From contig CAXXWD010000005.1 in the NCBI GenBank assembly GCA_963667595.2, forward strand, positions 1 to 64,000: DNA of 64,000 nt, in the 5' to 3' direction. The position numbers were made by a program, and so were the translations under genes. Origin of the DNA: JAHJQZ01 sp963667595 (GTDB lineage: Bacteria; Pseudomonadota; Alphaproteobacteria; Rhizobiales; Devosiaceae). The notes beneath the pieces were generated by a model, which saw nothing but the letters and a program-made list of their open reading frames with translations, was not told where the DNA came from and searched no databases. The first letter of the stretch is position 1. The number at the start of each line of letters is the position of its first letter. Shown here piece by piece: positions 1 through 10,907 of the stretch.

Positions 1-384
1 GGCCGCAGTGACGAGCGCATCGGGACCGCCGGCAATCAGGCCGACCACCATGCCGTACGGCACGCCGAAGGTCGGCGGGCATTCGGACGCGTCCAGCACG
101 CCGAGGCGGCCGCTGGTGCCCGCGCCGGCATAAACGAGGCGCCCGCCCCGTTCGAAGGCCGCAACAACGGCATCGACCGCCCGCGCGATATCGGGAATGA
201 CCTTGCCGACCGCGTCCGGGACCAGCCGGTCTTCGTTATTGATGGTGTGAAGGATTTTTGTAACCGACATCCTGTCGATGCCGACGGAATTGGGATTGCG
301 CTCCTCGGAAACGAGCTGTGACAGCTCCGAGATCAACTCCCGGCGATGTTCTGCCGCCGCGCTCACCAGCGCCTCGCTGAACAT
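1..384 (-). CDS. murQ: N-acetylmuramic acid 6-phosphate etherase MurQ, N-terminal part only
   Basis: MurQ cleaves the lactyl ether of MurNAc-6-phosphate to GlcNAc-6-phosphate and D-lactate in peptidoglycan recycling. The visible 128 residues contain the family hallmarks near the N-terminus: a SEERNP stretch, INNEDR, and the sugar-phosphate isomerase (SIS) motif AGAGTSGRLGVLDASECPP. The gene runs off the left edge, so the C-terminal half is missing from the window, not from the genome. The start taken is the ATG at 384; the only purine-rich stretch upstream (AGGAAG, minus strand) is about 20 bases away, so the start is not certain. The divergent neighbour is a MurR/RpiR-type regulator, the usual partner of murQ. 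Confidence 0.9.
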   Translation of the reverse strand, partial: MFSEALVSAAAEHRRELISELSQLVSEERNPNSVGIDRMSVTKILHTINNEDRLVPDAVGKVIPDIARAVDAVVAAFERGGRLVYAGAGTSGRLGVLDASECPPTFGVPYGMVVGLIAGGPDALVTAA

Positions 385-523
385 GCAAGGTGAAGAGTTG
401 TGCTTCCTGATGACACTAATGCGATCATTGAGCCTGCCCGATATACCAGAACCAGAGGCGCCTTGTTTGTCCTCAAAATCAACGTAGGGGCTCTTTCGCC
501 TTCATGTCAATCATTTTCACTGG

Positions 524-540
524 TTGCACTTTTTTTGCAC
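524..540. promoter_or_regulatory. Direct repeat TTGCAC in the murQ/murR divergent promoter region
   Basis: The 257-base space between the divergent murQ and murR-like genes holds two copies of TTGCAC exactly 11 bases apart, one helical turn, joined by a T-run. The spacing and the position between a regulator and its expected target make it a candidate operator for the MurR/RpiR protein. No characterised binding site was recognised, so the role is inference. Confidence 0.35.
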
Positions 541-641
541 ATTTGTTCCAATTTTGATGCACGATGCGCTGGTCGATCAAAGCGCGAAGGTTTAGGTAGG
601 ACGCACGGCATCCGGAAAATCGGGGTGCGGGAGGAAGCGAA

Positions 642-1493
642 TTGGGAATCCAGTCCAGCATCGAGGCATCGGCGGACAGTTTCACGCCGTCGCTGAAACG
701 CATTGCCGACGCGATCCGGGAGAACCCGGCCATCGTGCTCGACCAGTCCATTTCGGACCTTGCCGCGACCTGCGATACGTCCGTCGCCTCGGTGGTGCGC
801 TTCTGCCGCGCGCTCGGGCTGACCGGCTACGCGCAATTGCGCATGTCGCTGGCCACCGAGCTCGGCAAGGAAGCGGCGCAGTTCGGCCAGGGCGTGACGC
901 TCGGCGCGGAAATCGCCCATTCCGACACGCTTCAGGAAATGGCGGCCAAGGTTGCCCAGCTCGAAATGCTGGCCATAGACGAAACGGTTTCGAGCCTCGA
1001 TTTTCCTGCGCTGGAACGGGTCGTGGCGGCGCTCGACAAAGCCGAGCGCATTCTTTTATTCGGCATCGGCGCATCCCAGTTCGTGGCCGAGGATTTGCAT
1101 CACAAGCTGATGCGCGTCGGGCGCAGCACCTTTTTGTTGTCCGATGCCCACGAGGCCTGGTCGGCCGCCCTGCTCTCGCCCGAAAAAACCGTTGCCATCG
1201 GCTTTTCGCATTCCGGCACCACAAAAGAGACCATCCGCTATCTTGAACTGGCGCGTGAAAACGGCGCGGTGACCGTTGCGGTCACCAGCTCTCCCGAGGC
1301 ACCGCTGGCGCGGGTTGCCGACGAACGGCTGATTACCCGTGCCCGCGAATCCAGTCTCCGGGCCGGCGCCATGGTGTCGCGTATCGCACAATTGGCCCTG
1401 GTCGACTGTCTTTTCCTCGGCATCGCCCATCTCAATTACGACGAGGTGATCGTGGCGCTGAGGCGCACCCTCGACGTTACGCATCCGCGCTGA
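642..1493 (+). CDS. MurR/RpiR family transcriptional regulator
   Basis: A 283-residue regulator with an N-terminal RpiR-type helix-turn-helix (roughly residues 1-77; DTSVASVVRFCRALGL is the recognition region) and a C-terminal SIS domain (roughly 125-255; GIGASQFVAEDL and GFSHSGTTKETI are the phosphosugar-binding loops). Proteins of this build sense sugar phosphates. Its position back to back with murQ suggests that it responds to MurNAc-6-phosphate and controls murQ. The start is a TTG with a good ribosome site (GGGAGGA) six to eight bases upstream; no ATG lies nearby in frame. Confidence 0.88.
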   Translation: MGIQSSIEASADSFTPSLKRIADAIRENPAIVLDQSISDLAATCDTSVASVVRFCRALGLTGYAQLRMSLATELGKEAAQFGQGVTLGAEIAHSDTLQEMAAKVAQLEMLAIDETVSSLDFPALERVVAALDKAERILLFGIGASQFVAEDLHHKLMRVGRSTFLLSDAHEAWSAALLSPEKTVAIGFSHSGTTKETIRYLELARENGAVTVAVTSSPEAPLARVADERLITRARESSLRAGAMVSRIAQLALVDCLFLGIAHLNYDEVIVALRRTLDVTHPR

Positions 1494-1637
1494 AACCCCT
1501 TTAATACCGCTGCCTGTAGCTCCCGAGGAGGTGCGCGACACTAACGCGCATTCGCTTCTTCTTTCGCAGCGTTATTATGAACATATGTTCAAAACGCAAT
1601 CGTCCGGATCGATCGAACGCAACAAGGGGCAGAACCG

Positions 1638-2279
1638 GTGAGACCACGCAAAAGCCGCCTGGTTCGCAACAGCCCCCTCGCCCGCTTCTTCAAGCCGCGG
1701 GGCGTTCCGATGTCCGATCTCAAGACCGTGGTGCTTAAAGACGAAGAGTGGGAAGCCATTCTGCTCGCCGACCATGAGGGACTGGACCAGGACCAGGCGG
1801 CGGTGCTGATGGGCGTCTCCCGCCCCACCTTTTCGCGGGTGCTGGCGAGTGCCCGCCGGACGGTTGCCAGAGCATTGGTCGAGGGCATGGCCCTCGAAAT
1901 CGGCGGCGGGGACTTTCGCGTCCTGCCCGCCGCGTCATCCCGGAATTCGGAGAACAGTATGAAGATCGCCATCGCCTCGTCAGGCACCGACCTTTCGGCC
2001 CCGGTCGACGACCGGTTCGGCCGCGCACCCAATTATCTCATCTACGACACCGCCACCAAAACGTTCGAAGTCATCGCCAACGCCGCGATGAACGAGGGCC
2101 ACGGCGCCGGCATCAAGGCGGCCGAAATCGTCATCCGCGCCGGCGCCACGGATCTGATTTCGGGCGAATGTGGACCAAAGGCCAGCGAAGTTCTGGCCAA
2201 GGCGGGCGTCAAGATCCACCCGGCCCGCGCCATGAGCGTCAACGATGCCATTGCCCTTTATTTCGGCGGGGCGGAATGA
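1638..2279 (+). CDS. DUF134 helix-turn-helix protein fused to a NifX/NifB-type cluster-binding domain
   Basis: Two domains lie in one 213-residue frame. Residues about 1-95 are a DUF134 (UPF0251) DNA-binding domain, beginning with an RPRK stretch and holding a HTH region (QDQAAVLMGVSRPTFSRVLA). Residues 108-213 are a dinitrogenase Fe-Mo cofactor (NifX/NifB C-terminal) fold beginning MKIAIAS and ending with the usual YFGG. The start is GTG preceded by AAGGGG. An internal ATG at 1959 with GGAG seven bases upstream is an ideal start for the NifX part alone, so two products are possible. The stop overlaps the next start (ATGA), so it is coupled to the ATPase downstream. No nitrogenase genes are present; a Mo/Cu or Fe-S carrier role as in ORP clusters is inference. 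Confidence 0.85.
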   Translation: MRPRKSRLVRNSPLARFFKPRGVPMSDLKTVVLKDEEWEAILLADHEGLDQDQAAVLMGVSRPTFSRVLASARRTVARALVEGMALEIGGGDFRVLPAASSRNSENSMKIAIASSGTDLSAPVDDRFGRAPNYLIYDTATKTFEVIANAAMNEGHGAGIKAAEIVIRAGATDLISGECGPKASEVLAKAGVKIHPARAMSVNDAIALYFGGAE

Positions 2280-3103
2280 AACTCGCCATTGCATCGGGCA
2301 AGGGTGGAACGGGCAAGACCACCGTTTCGGTCAATCTGGCGCTTGCCGCCGGGCGCCCGGTCCTGCTTGCCGATTGTGACGTTGAGGAGCCGAACGACCA
2401 TTTGTTCTTTTCCGGCCTCGACTGGCAGGAACAGGTCGTCACATGGCCCCTGCCCGTCGTCGATGAAGCCCTGTGCGACGGGTGCGGCGCCTGCTCGGCT
2501 TTCTGCGAATACAACGCGATCGTGACCTTCGGCACCGCCCCTTATGTCTCGCCCGAGCTTTGCCATGGCTGTGGCGGCTGCCGGCTGGTCTGTCCGAAAA
2601 AGGCGATCAGCGAGACCACCCGACGAATAGGTGTCGTCGAAACCGCCGAACGGGGCGATATCATGCTGGTTCAGGGCCGCGCCGACATCGGCACCACGCT
2701 GACCCCGCCGCTCATCAAGGCGGTCAAGAAACGGGCCGACAACGTCGCCCTCGCCATTCTCGACGCGCCGCCGGGCACGTCCTGTCCGGTCATCACGACC
2801 CTTGAGAACACAGATTATGTGTTGCTGGTGACCGAACCGACGCCGTTCGGGCTTAACGACCTCAAGCTCGCCGTCGAAGCGGTGCGCAAACTGAGGCTTG
2901 CCCATGGCGTCGTCATCAATCGCTCGACGACCGGCGACGATCGCGTGCTGGACTATTGCCGGACCAATGCCATTCCCGTTCTGGCCGAAATCCCCGACGA
3001 CCGCCGTATCGCCGAGGCCTATTCCCGGGGTGAGGCGTTGATCGAGGCGCTGCCGGAATACCGTGCCCTGTTCACCGCCATTCTCGAAAGGGTTGGGGCA
3101 TGA
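2276..3103 (+). CDS. MinD-family ATPase with two inserted [4Fe-4S] ferredoxin motifs (ORP-cluster type)
   Basis: A 275-residue P-loop ATPase with the deviant Walker A KGGTGKTT at residues 9-16 and the MinD/ParA signature DCDVEEPN. A bacterial ferredoxin domain is inserted at about 62-115: C67-C70-C73-C77 and C96-C99-C102-C106, both CxxCxxCxxxC, so two [4Fe-4S] clusters. The later block DAPPGTSCPVI matches switch II of this family. Start ATG overlaps the stop of the DUF134-NifX gene by four bases, and the stop overlaps the next ATPase gene in the same way. Family members accompany orange protein in Desulfovibrio and NifX/NifB-like proteins elsewhere. Their exact substrate is unknown; an energy-dependent metal-cluster loading role is inferred. 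Confidence 0.88.
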   Translation: MKLAIASGKGGTGKTTVSVNLALAAGRPVLLADCDVEEPNDHLFFSGLDWQEQVVTWPLPVVDEALCDGCGACSAFCEYNAIVTFGTAPYVSPELCHGCGGCRLVCPKKAISETTRRIGVVETAERGDIMLVQGRADIGTTLTPPLIKAVKKRADNVALAILDAPPGTSCPVITTLENTDYVLLVTEPTPFGLNDLKLAVEAVRKLRLAHGVVINRSTTGDDRVLDYCRTNAIPVLAEIPDDRRIAEAYSRGEALIEALPEYRALFTAILERVGA

Positions 3104-3991
3104 AGGAACTCGTTGTCATTTCCGGCAAGGGCGGCACCGGCAAGACGTCCATTCTCGCCAGCTTCGCCGTTCTGGCCGGCGACGCCGTTCTGGCCGACTG
3201 CGACGTCGATGCCGCCGACCTTCATCTCGTTCTCGCGCCGGACACCCGAGAACGTCACGAGTTCTGGAGCGGGCACGAGGCGTTCATCCGCTCGGAAAGC
3301 TGCATCGGCTGCAACACCTGCCTCGCCAATTGCCGGTTCGACGCCATCGCGCCGGTCCGGATCGACATCGGCGGGCGGGTCTGTCAGGTCGATCCGACCG
3401 CCTGCGAAGGATGCGGGGGTGTGCGTTCAGGTGTGTCCACGCAACGCCATCGATTTCAATCCACGCCTCAGCGGGACCTGGATGGTCTCCGACACCCGCG
3501 CCGGCACGATGGTGCATGCCCGGCTGGGCATCGCCGCCGAGAATTCCGGCAAGCTGGTCACGACCGTCCGGCAACAGGCAAAAAGAATCGCCGAGGAAAT
3601 GGGTCGGAATCTCATTCTGGTCGATGGTCCACCCGGTATCGGTTGTCCGGTCATCGCCTCGATCGGCGGCGCTTCGCGGGTCCTGGTGGTTACCGAGCCG
3701 ACCCTCTCCGGCCAGCACGATCTTGAGCGGGTTCTTGATCTTACACGTCATTTCAAGGTACCGGCTCTTGTCGCCATCAACAAATGGGACCTCAATCCCG
3801 AGCGTGCCGCCGAGATCGAAACGGCGGCACGCGAAGCCGGCGCCGGCCTTGCCGGCCGTATCCGCTACGACCGCGCCGTCACGCGGGCGCAGATGAGCGC
3901 CAAGACCGTTGTCGAAACCGATGCCCCCTCCGCAGCCGACATCCGGAGCGTCTGGGACGCCTTCAATTCCGATTCACAAGGAGACTTTTGA
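3100..3991 (+). CDS. Second MinD-family ferredoxin ATPase, frameshifted by one base
   Basis: This is a paralogue of the preceding gene, about 296 residues once repaired. It has Walker A KGGTGKTS, DCDVDAAD, then ferredoxin ligands C68-C71-C74-C78 and C102-C105-C108-C112, and the switch block DGPPGIGCPVI. The reading frame breaks inside the second ferredoxin motif, at a run of five G (3415-3419). Dropping one G restores EGCGVCVQVCP and an open frame to the TGA at 3989. The rest of the protein is undamaged on both sides, so a one-base consensus error or a very recent mutation is likely. It overlaps its neighbours by four bases upstream and one downstream. Two paralogous ATPases side by side suggest a heterodimer. 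Confidence 0.85.
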
Positions 3992-4353
3992 TGAAAATCG
4001 CCATCCCGGTGGCCGACGGCAAGCTGTTCAGCCATTTCGGCCATTGCCCGGCCTTCGCCATGATCGACGCCAACGCCGAAAGCGGCGAGATCACGGCGCG
4101 CAACGACATCCCCGCCCCGCCCCACGAGCCCGGCCTTCTGCCGGTCTGGTTGGCCGAACGCGGCGTCGACATGGTCATGACCGGCGGCATCGGCCCCATG
4201 GCGCAGACCCTTCTGGAACAAAAAGGCATCAAGGTCATCGTCGGCATCGCGGCAGAAACGCCGGAGCTGCTGGTCAAGGCCTATTTCGGCGGCACGCTCG
4301 CAAGCGGCGACAACGCCTGCGACCATGATAGCGATCATCCGCATCATCACTGA
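3991..4353 (+). CDS. NifX/ORP-like dinitrogenase Fe-Mo cofactor domain protein
   Basis: A 120-residue single-domain protein. It opens MKIAIPVADGKLFSHFGHC, the typical start of the NifX/NifB-C/ORP fold with a conserved HFGHC, and continues with the glycine-rich MTGGIGPMAQ and YFGG near the end. The tail is unusual: residues about 110-120 are rich in His and Asp (DHDSDHPHHH), a possible metal-binding extension. AAGGAG lies seven bases before the ATG. It closes the four-gene cluster. In orange protein this fold holds a mixed Mo-Cu-S cluster; whether this protein does cannot be told from sequence. Confidence 0.85.
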   Translation: MKIAIPVADGKLFSHFGHCPAFAMIDANAESGEITARNDIPAPPHEPGLLPVWLAERGVDMVMTGGIGPMAQTLLEQKGIKVIVGIAAETPELLVKAYFGGTLASGDNACDHDSDHPHHH

Positions 4354-4440
4354 CGCGCCACACGTGGCCAGAGCCTTGAGCGATCTGATTGCATCAACTC
4401 GCCCGGTTCCTTTTCCATGTGGTCGCTTCCTTCGATCTTA

Positions 4441-4475
4441 AAAAAACGGGGCCCCGAAAACGGGGCCCCATTTTT
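4441..4475. terminator. Bidirectional rho-independent terminator
   Basis: A perfect GGGGCCCC / GGGGCCCC stem with a GAAAAC loop is flanked by six A on the left and five T on the right, so it can act on both strands. It would end the NifX/ATPase cluster from the left and the tRNA-Asp transcript from the right. Confidence 0.85.
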
Positions 4476-4588
4476 GTGTGCATTCGGCACCTTTTAAAAA
4501 AGGCGCTCCGCCGGCTTTTCTCATCGACAGCGCGACCACTAAAAAACCGTCGCACGAAGCGGTTATAGGATCATCAAGAAAGAGAAAG

Positions 4589-4665
<77 letters not shown>

Positions 4666-4924
4666 TTCCAGCGCGTGCCGCTTGCGGGCATCGCCAAAGG
4701 ACGGGTCCGTTTAGCTGTCGGTCATGGCCAAGTCAAGCGGCTTCACGCAGACAAATGCATGTTTGTGTTCTTTGTTTCGATGGACGGGAATTTCGCATCG
4801 CTCCGGCCCGATCCGCGCGGTGCGCAACCGCATTCGCGCGTAAGGCGTCTTTGTCAGTCGTTGCCCTTGCATAGCGCTCGCGCAACACCGATCTTTGCCA
4901 AGAACATTCCGGAAAGCGAAGAAA

Positions 4925-5134
4925 ATGAAGCTTGAAACACTTGCCCTGGCACTGGCCGTGATCTTCGCCCTGCTGTGGCTCGTCAGCGTGACGACCGGTC
5001 TTGTTGCCAGCGTTCCTTTTGGCTGGCTTGGACTTATTCCCATCGCCATCATCCTGGCGCTTCTTGTCGAGATCATCCGTCAGCGTCTCGCCAACAAGGA
5101 AGATGATTACTACGACAGGAACGTCGACAAATAG
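4925..5134 (+). CDS. Small two-helix membrane protein of unknown function
   Basis: A 69-residue protein made almost entirely of two hydrophobic segments (about residues 4-26 and 30-49), followed by a short charged tail (RQRLANKEDDYYDRNVDK). ATG at 4925 is chosen because GGAAAGCGAAG lies just upstream; a TTG ten codons earlier is possible. The YbjQ gene follows after 22 bases, so the two are probably one operon. No family was recognised. An inner-membrane anchor or partner for YbjQ is a guess from position only. Confidence 0.65.
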   Translation: MKLETLALALAVIFALLWLVSVTTGLVASVPFGWLGLIPIAIILALLVEIIRQRLANKEDDYYDRNVDK

Positions 5135-5156
5135 CGGCTCGAAAAGGAACCGACTC

Positions 5157-5471
5157 ATGCTGATCGCCACCACCGAATACGTCAAAGGCCGTGAAATCAC
5201 CGAAACGCTCGGTCTGGTCCGCGGCAACACCATCCGCGCCCGACATGTCGGCACGGACATCATCGCGGGCTTGCGCAACATCGTCGGCGGCGAAGTGCTC
5301 GAATATACCAAGCTTATGGGCGAAGCCCGCGAACAGGCGCTCGATCGCATGGTCGAGGAAGCCGAACGCCTTGGCGCCGATGCCGTCGTCAGCGTTCGTT
5401 TCGCCACCTCCGTGGTGGCCCAGGGTGCCGCCGAGATCCTCGCCTATGGCACCGCCGTCCGTCTCGGCTAG
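5157..5471 (+). CDS. YbjQ family (UPF0145) protein
   Basis: A 104-residue YbjQ/DUF74 protein, full length for the family. It has the conserved opening with RGNTIRARHVGTDIIAG, the segment REQALDRMVEEAERLGADAV, and the end with AAEILAYGTAV. The fold forms pentamers and is listed as a heavy-metal-binding domain, but no clear cellular role is established. AAAAGGA precedes the ATG. The stop codon TAG is the first part of a dispersed repeat (TAGAGCG). Confidence 0.9.
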   Translation: MLIATTEYVKGREITETLGLVRGNTIRARHVGTDIIAGLRNIVGGEVLEYTKLMGEAREQALDRMVEEAERLGADAVVSVRFATSVVAQGAAEILAYGTAVRLG

Positions 5472-5578
5472 AGCGTTTTTTAGCAAAAGTGGATACCGGT
5501 TTTGCAATTCGAAAACGCGACAAAACAAAGAGTTGGATCATTTCAGCGTTTCAATGAAACGGTGAAATGATCTAGAAC
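5471..5578. repeat. Dispersed Hyphomicrobiales intergenic repeat (RIME-like), copy A
   Basis: This 108-base element has the core GCAAAAGTGGATACCGGTTT, then a conserved GCGACAAAACAAAGAG segment and a second inverted repeat (TGAAATGATCTAGA against TGGATCATTTCA). Related copies in this window lie at 8284-8365, 19848-20075, 22381-22491, 34341-34381 and 59655-59761. Its left end supplies the stop codon of the YbjQ gene. The rest of the gap up to the tRNA at 5748 shows no gene. Confidence 0.8.
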
Positions 5579-5747
5579 CTCGGACGTTTTGGACTGCCGC
5601 ACCCGCTTGCAGCGGCTCGCCATGGCGCCGGTGCGGCTCCACAAAACGTGAACCGGCCTGAGCGGTATCGGCGTGCACAAGTCCGGGAAAGGCGCAAACA
5701 ACCGCACATCGGAGCTTGTCGCCGCGGCGATCGATCATGCCGGAATC

Positions 5748-5823
5748 TGGTGGGCGGTAACGGGCTCGAACCGCTGACATCCACGGTGTAAACGTGGCGC
5801 TCTACCAACTGAGCTAACCGCCC
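5748..5823 (-). tRNA. tRNA-Val (TAC)
   Basis: A 76-base cloverleaf with encoded CCA. Acceptor stem GGGCGGT pairs with ACCGCCC, the D-arm has AGCTCAGTTGGTAGAGC, the anticodon loop TTTACAC gives TAC, and the T-loop is GGTTCGAGCC. Confidence 0.96.
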
Positions 5824-6097
5824 CCGATCCGCTCGAATGCGTGGCTCCTGATAGGGGCAAGGCCCTTCATCGTCAAGCGGAAGACGGGTTTGCCAAGAGC
5901 ATAAACCAAGAGGCGCCGCCCTGAGGCGGGGCCCCTTGTCAGATTTCCCCTCAACCCGAAGCACCGCTCCGGACGGAGATAAGCGTTTTTCGCAATCGTG
6001 TGCGTCTCGGCAAAACGGTTTTCAGACTGCCGACAGGCGCACGCCAAGGCGGAAGCGCCGGATCGGCGCTCCCCCCACAGCATTCGATGCCTGAGCG

Positions 6098-6370
6098 CTA
6101 GTTGAGCGCGTCCTTCAGGCCCTTGCCGGGCTTGAACTTGGGCTGGTTGGACGCCGGAATGTCGATCTCGGCACCAGTCGCAGGATTGCGGCCCTTGCTG
6201 GCCTTGCGCTGGCTGACGGCGAAGGTTCCGAACCCGACGAGGCGTACTTCGTCGCCCGATTTGAGGGCGGCCGTGATCGCCTCGAAAACGCCGTCAACAG
6301 CTTCGGCGGCCTGGGTCTTGCTCAGGCCGGTCTTTTCCGCCACGACATTGGTCAATTCGTTCTTGTTCAT
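6098..6370 (-). CDS. hupB: HU family DNA-binding protein
   Basis: A 90-residue histone-like protein with every feature of HU: MNKNELTNVVAEKTGLSK at the start, GFGTFAVSQRKASKGRNP for the beta-arm base, and PAFKPGK-type PKFKPGKGLKDALN at the C-terminus. It binds and bends DNA as a dimer in the nucleoid. AGGAAAAACG precedes the ATG. In relatives hup follows lon directly; here an efflux pump gene lies between them. Confidence 0.96.
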   Translation of the reverse strand: MNKNELTNVVAEKTGLSKTQAAEAVDGVFEAITAALKSGDEVRLVGFGTFAVSQRKASKGRNPATGAEIDIPASNQPKFKPGKGLKDALN

Positions 6371-6584
6371 CGTTTTTCCTCGATAATGACTGGCCCGCGC
6401 AGAGCCTCGCGAAACGCCGTCACATTTTTGCGATTCTGGCCAAAAGGCAAGGATTTGCGGGCTTTGCCCACCATTGAAGACGTCAAATCACAAACTTATG
6501 TTGAAAAACTGGTAAAAGTTCCGATCTTCCGGCCTTCGCTGAGCGGTCCAGACGCCCCCAGCGCGATTTTCCCCCAACCCTTTA

Positions 6585-7785
6585 TCAAATGCCGGTTTCG
6601 GGTTGCGGCAGGCGCGGTCGCCTGATTCCCAGCATGAACGGCAGTGCAAACAGATAAATCCCGGCGCCGACGATCCATGTCAGGCCCGGCCAGCCCTCGC
6701 GAACGCCGAAATAGACCGTGCTGAAAAACAGCGGGCCGAACACGGCACTGAGGCTGACGAGACTCGTCAAAACGCCCTGCAACTGCCCCTGATGATCGGC
6801 ATCGACCTGACTGGTGGTCACCGATTGCAGCGCCGGCAGGCCGATTCCTCCCAGAGCGAAGAGCGGCGCCAGCGCGAACAGCACCCAGCCGTGGTTGGTC
6901 AGGCCCAGAATGACAAGAGCCATGATTTCGCAGCCCATACCGACCACCAGCGCCCAACGCTCGCCGAGCAGCTTGACCGATGGTCCGGTCAAAAAGGCCT
7001 GCGCCCCGGCATGGAAAACGCCGAAGGCACCCAGCGACAACCCGATCATCGCTGCGTTCCAGGCGAACTTGTCTTCGGAAAACAGAGCCCAGATCGTGCC
7101 GTACATGGTGCCGACGAAGTTCATGATCACGTAGATGGCCATGAGCGGAAGGAGCGCCTTGAAGGTCAGCGCCCATTTGAGTGGCCGGAACGGATTGAGG
7201 GTTTTCGCGACTGAAGGCCGCTTCCGCCCGTCCTTTATGGGATTCTGGCAGGAGAAACAGGGCGATCAACAGGTTGATACCGTTGAGCGCCGCCGCCGCG
7301 AGAAACGGCGCGCGCACCCAGATATCGCCCAGGAAACCGCCGAGAACGGGTCCGATGATGAACCCGATGCCGAAGGTCGCCTGAAACAGGCCGAAGCGTT
7401 TGGCGCGAATTTCCTCACTGGAAATATCGGTGATGTAGGCGGTCGCAACCGCCATGTTGGCGCTGGTGATGCCGGCGATCGCCCGGCCGAGGACAAGAAG
7501 CCACAAATAGGGCGCGAAGGCCATGATCAGATAATCGATGGCCGCGCCGCCGAGCGAGACCAGAAGAACCGGCCGCCGTCCATACCGATCACTCAGCACG
7601 CCGAGCACCGGCGAAAACAGGAACTGGCAGGCCGAATAGATGGCCATCATCAGTCCGAGCAGCGTGGCAACCTGGTCGGTATGCCCCACATCGCGCAAGA
7701 GCGCCGGCAGGATGGGAAAGATGAGGCCGATACCGATGGCGTCGAGCGTCACAGCGGACAAAATGACGGCGAGTGCCTTGTTCAT
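6585..7785 (-). CDS. TetA-type major facilitator efflux pump (DHA1 family), frameshifted
   Basis: About 400 residues when read across one frame change. The start ILSAVTLDAIGIGLIFPILP, the loop DRYGRRPVLL between helices 2 and 3, APFLAAAALNG, and the second-half block DDHQGQLQG-like DADHQGQLQGVLTSL are TetA(A/C) hallmarks. The frame breaks near 7199-7201, a GGG run on the plus strand. Removing one base joins FSREN to LNPFRPLKW in the expected place, the central loop between the two six-helix halves. Start ATG at 7785 has GGGAG upstream. No tetR-type regulator is adjacent. The substrate may be tetracycline or another drug. Confidence 0.85.
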
Positions 7786-8204
7786 ATCAAGCTCCCAAGA
7801 CAGCCACATGCGAGTGAGGCCGGCAGAGGTGCTGGGGCACCTGCTGTTTTTGTTTTTACGCGAGGCCACGCGGGTTATGAAAAACGCTGGCGGCCCATCC
7901 CTGTTTGGCCGCGTTTTTCGTCGACGAACCGGATCCCATTCCGCCGCAAAGCGCCATATCTGCTATGACCGACATCTTTTGTCAGCAGCCGGACTGGCGC
8001 GCTCTTAACACGAAAAGGCGGAGCAAAATCCATGAAGCGACCCCGTTCCCCGTTCGGAGAGCCTGGCGTCGCCAGACCTGCATGTAGTCGGTATGGAGAG
8101 GGATTGCCAGACCCGGCATGCATTCTGTCGCAGGTCATGGGGCGAGACCGGAGGTTGCGGGATCCCGGCAATCCCGCCCCGAACAAAATCCGTGGGGCGA
8201 AAGG

Positions 8205-8228
8205 AAAACGGCGCCCCTGAGGACGCCG
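8205..8228 (-). terminator. Putative terminator downstream of lon
   Basis: Read on the minus strand, CGGCG pairs with CGCCG across a 10-base loop and is followed by TTTT. It lies about 135 bases beyond the lon stop, after repeat copy B. The rest of 7786-8204 shows no gene or RNA that could be supported. Confidence 0.5.
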
Positions 8229-8283
8229 CTTTCTCGGTTTTCACTCGGTGCGCCAGAGCGGATCACGTCCTGGTTGGCTCAGG

Positions 8284-8362
8284 TGATCCGCTCTCGCTTC
8301 TTGTTTTGCCGATCCTTTTCACTCGAACCGGCGAACCGGTATCCACTTCGCCTCAAAACACT

Positions 8363-8365
<3 letters not shown>
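8284..8365. repeat. RIME-like repeat, copy B
   Basis: Inverted orientation relative to copy A: it ends with AACCGGTATCCACTT and a CTAAAGTGTTTT arm on the opposite strand. The CTAAAG end supplies the TAA stop codon of lon. It occupies the right end of the 577-base gap between lon and the efflux pump gene. Confidence 0.7.
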
Positions 8366-10795
<2,430 letters not shown>

Positions 10796-10907
10796 CTTTT
10801 GTCCTTAGCTGCCGCCCGGAAGGAGTGGGCTGGTAAAAAGGTTGTTGTCTCGGTTAAGCGGGCCGATTCATCCCCTCTAGATAGGGTGCAGGAGGCCCGA
10901 GACAAGA

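Noticed and set aside
1638..4353. Nitrogen-fixation genes
   Set aside because: The NifX-fold and ferredoxin ATPase genes lack nifHDK, nifEN or true nifB around them; the ORP-type reading fits better.
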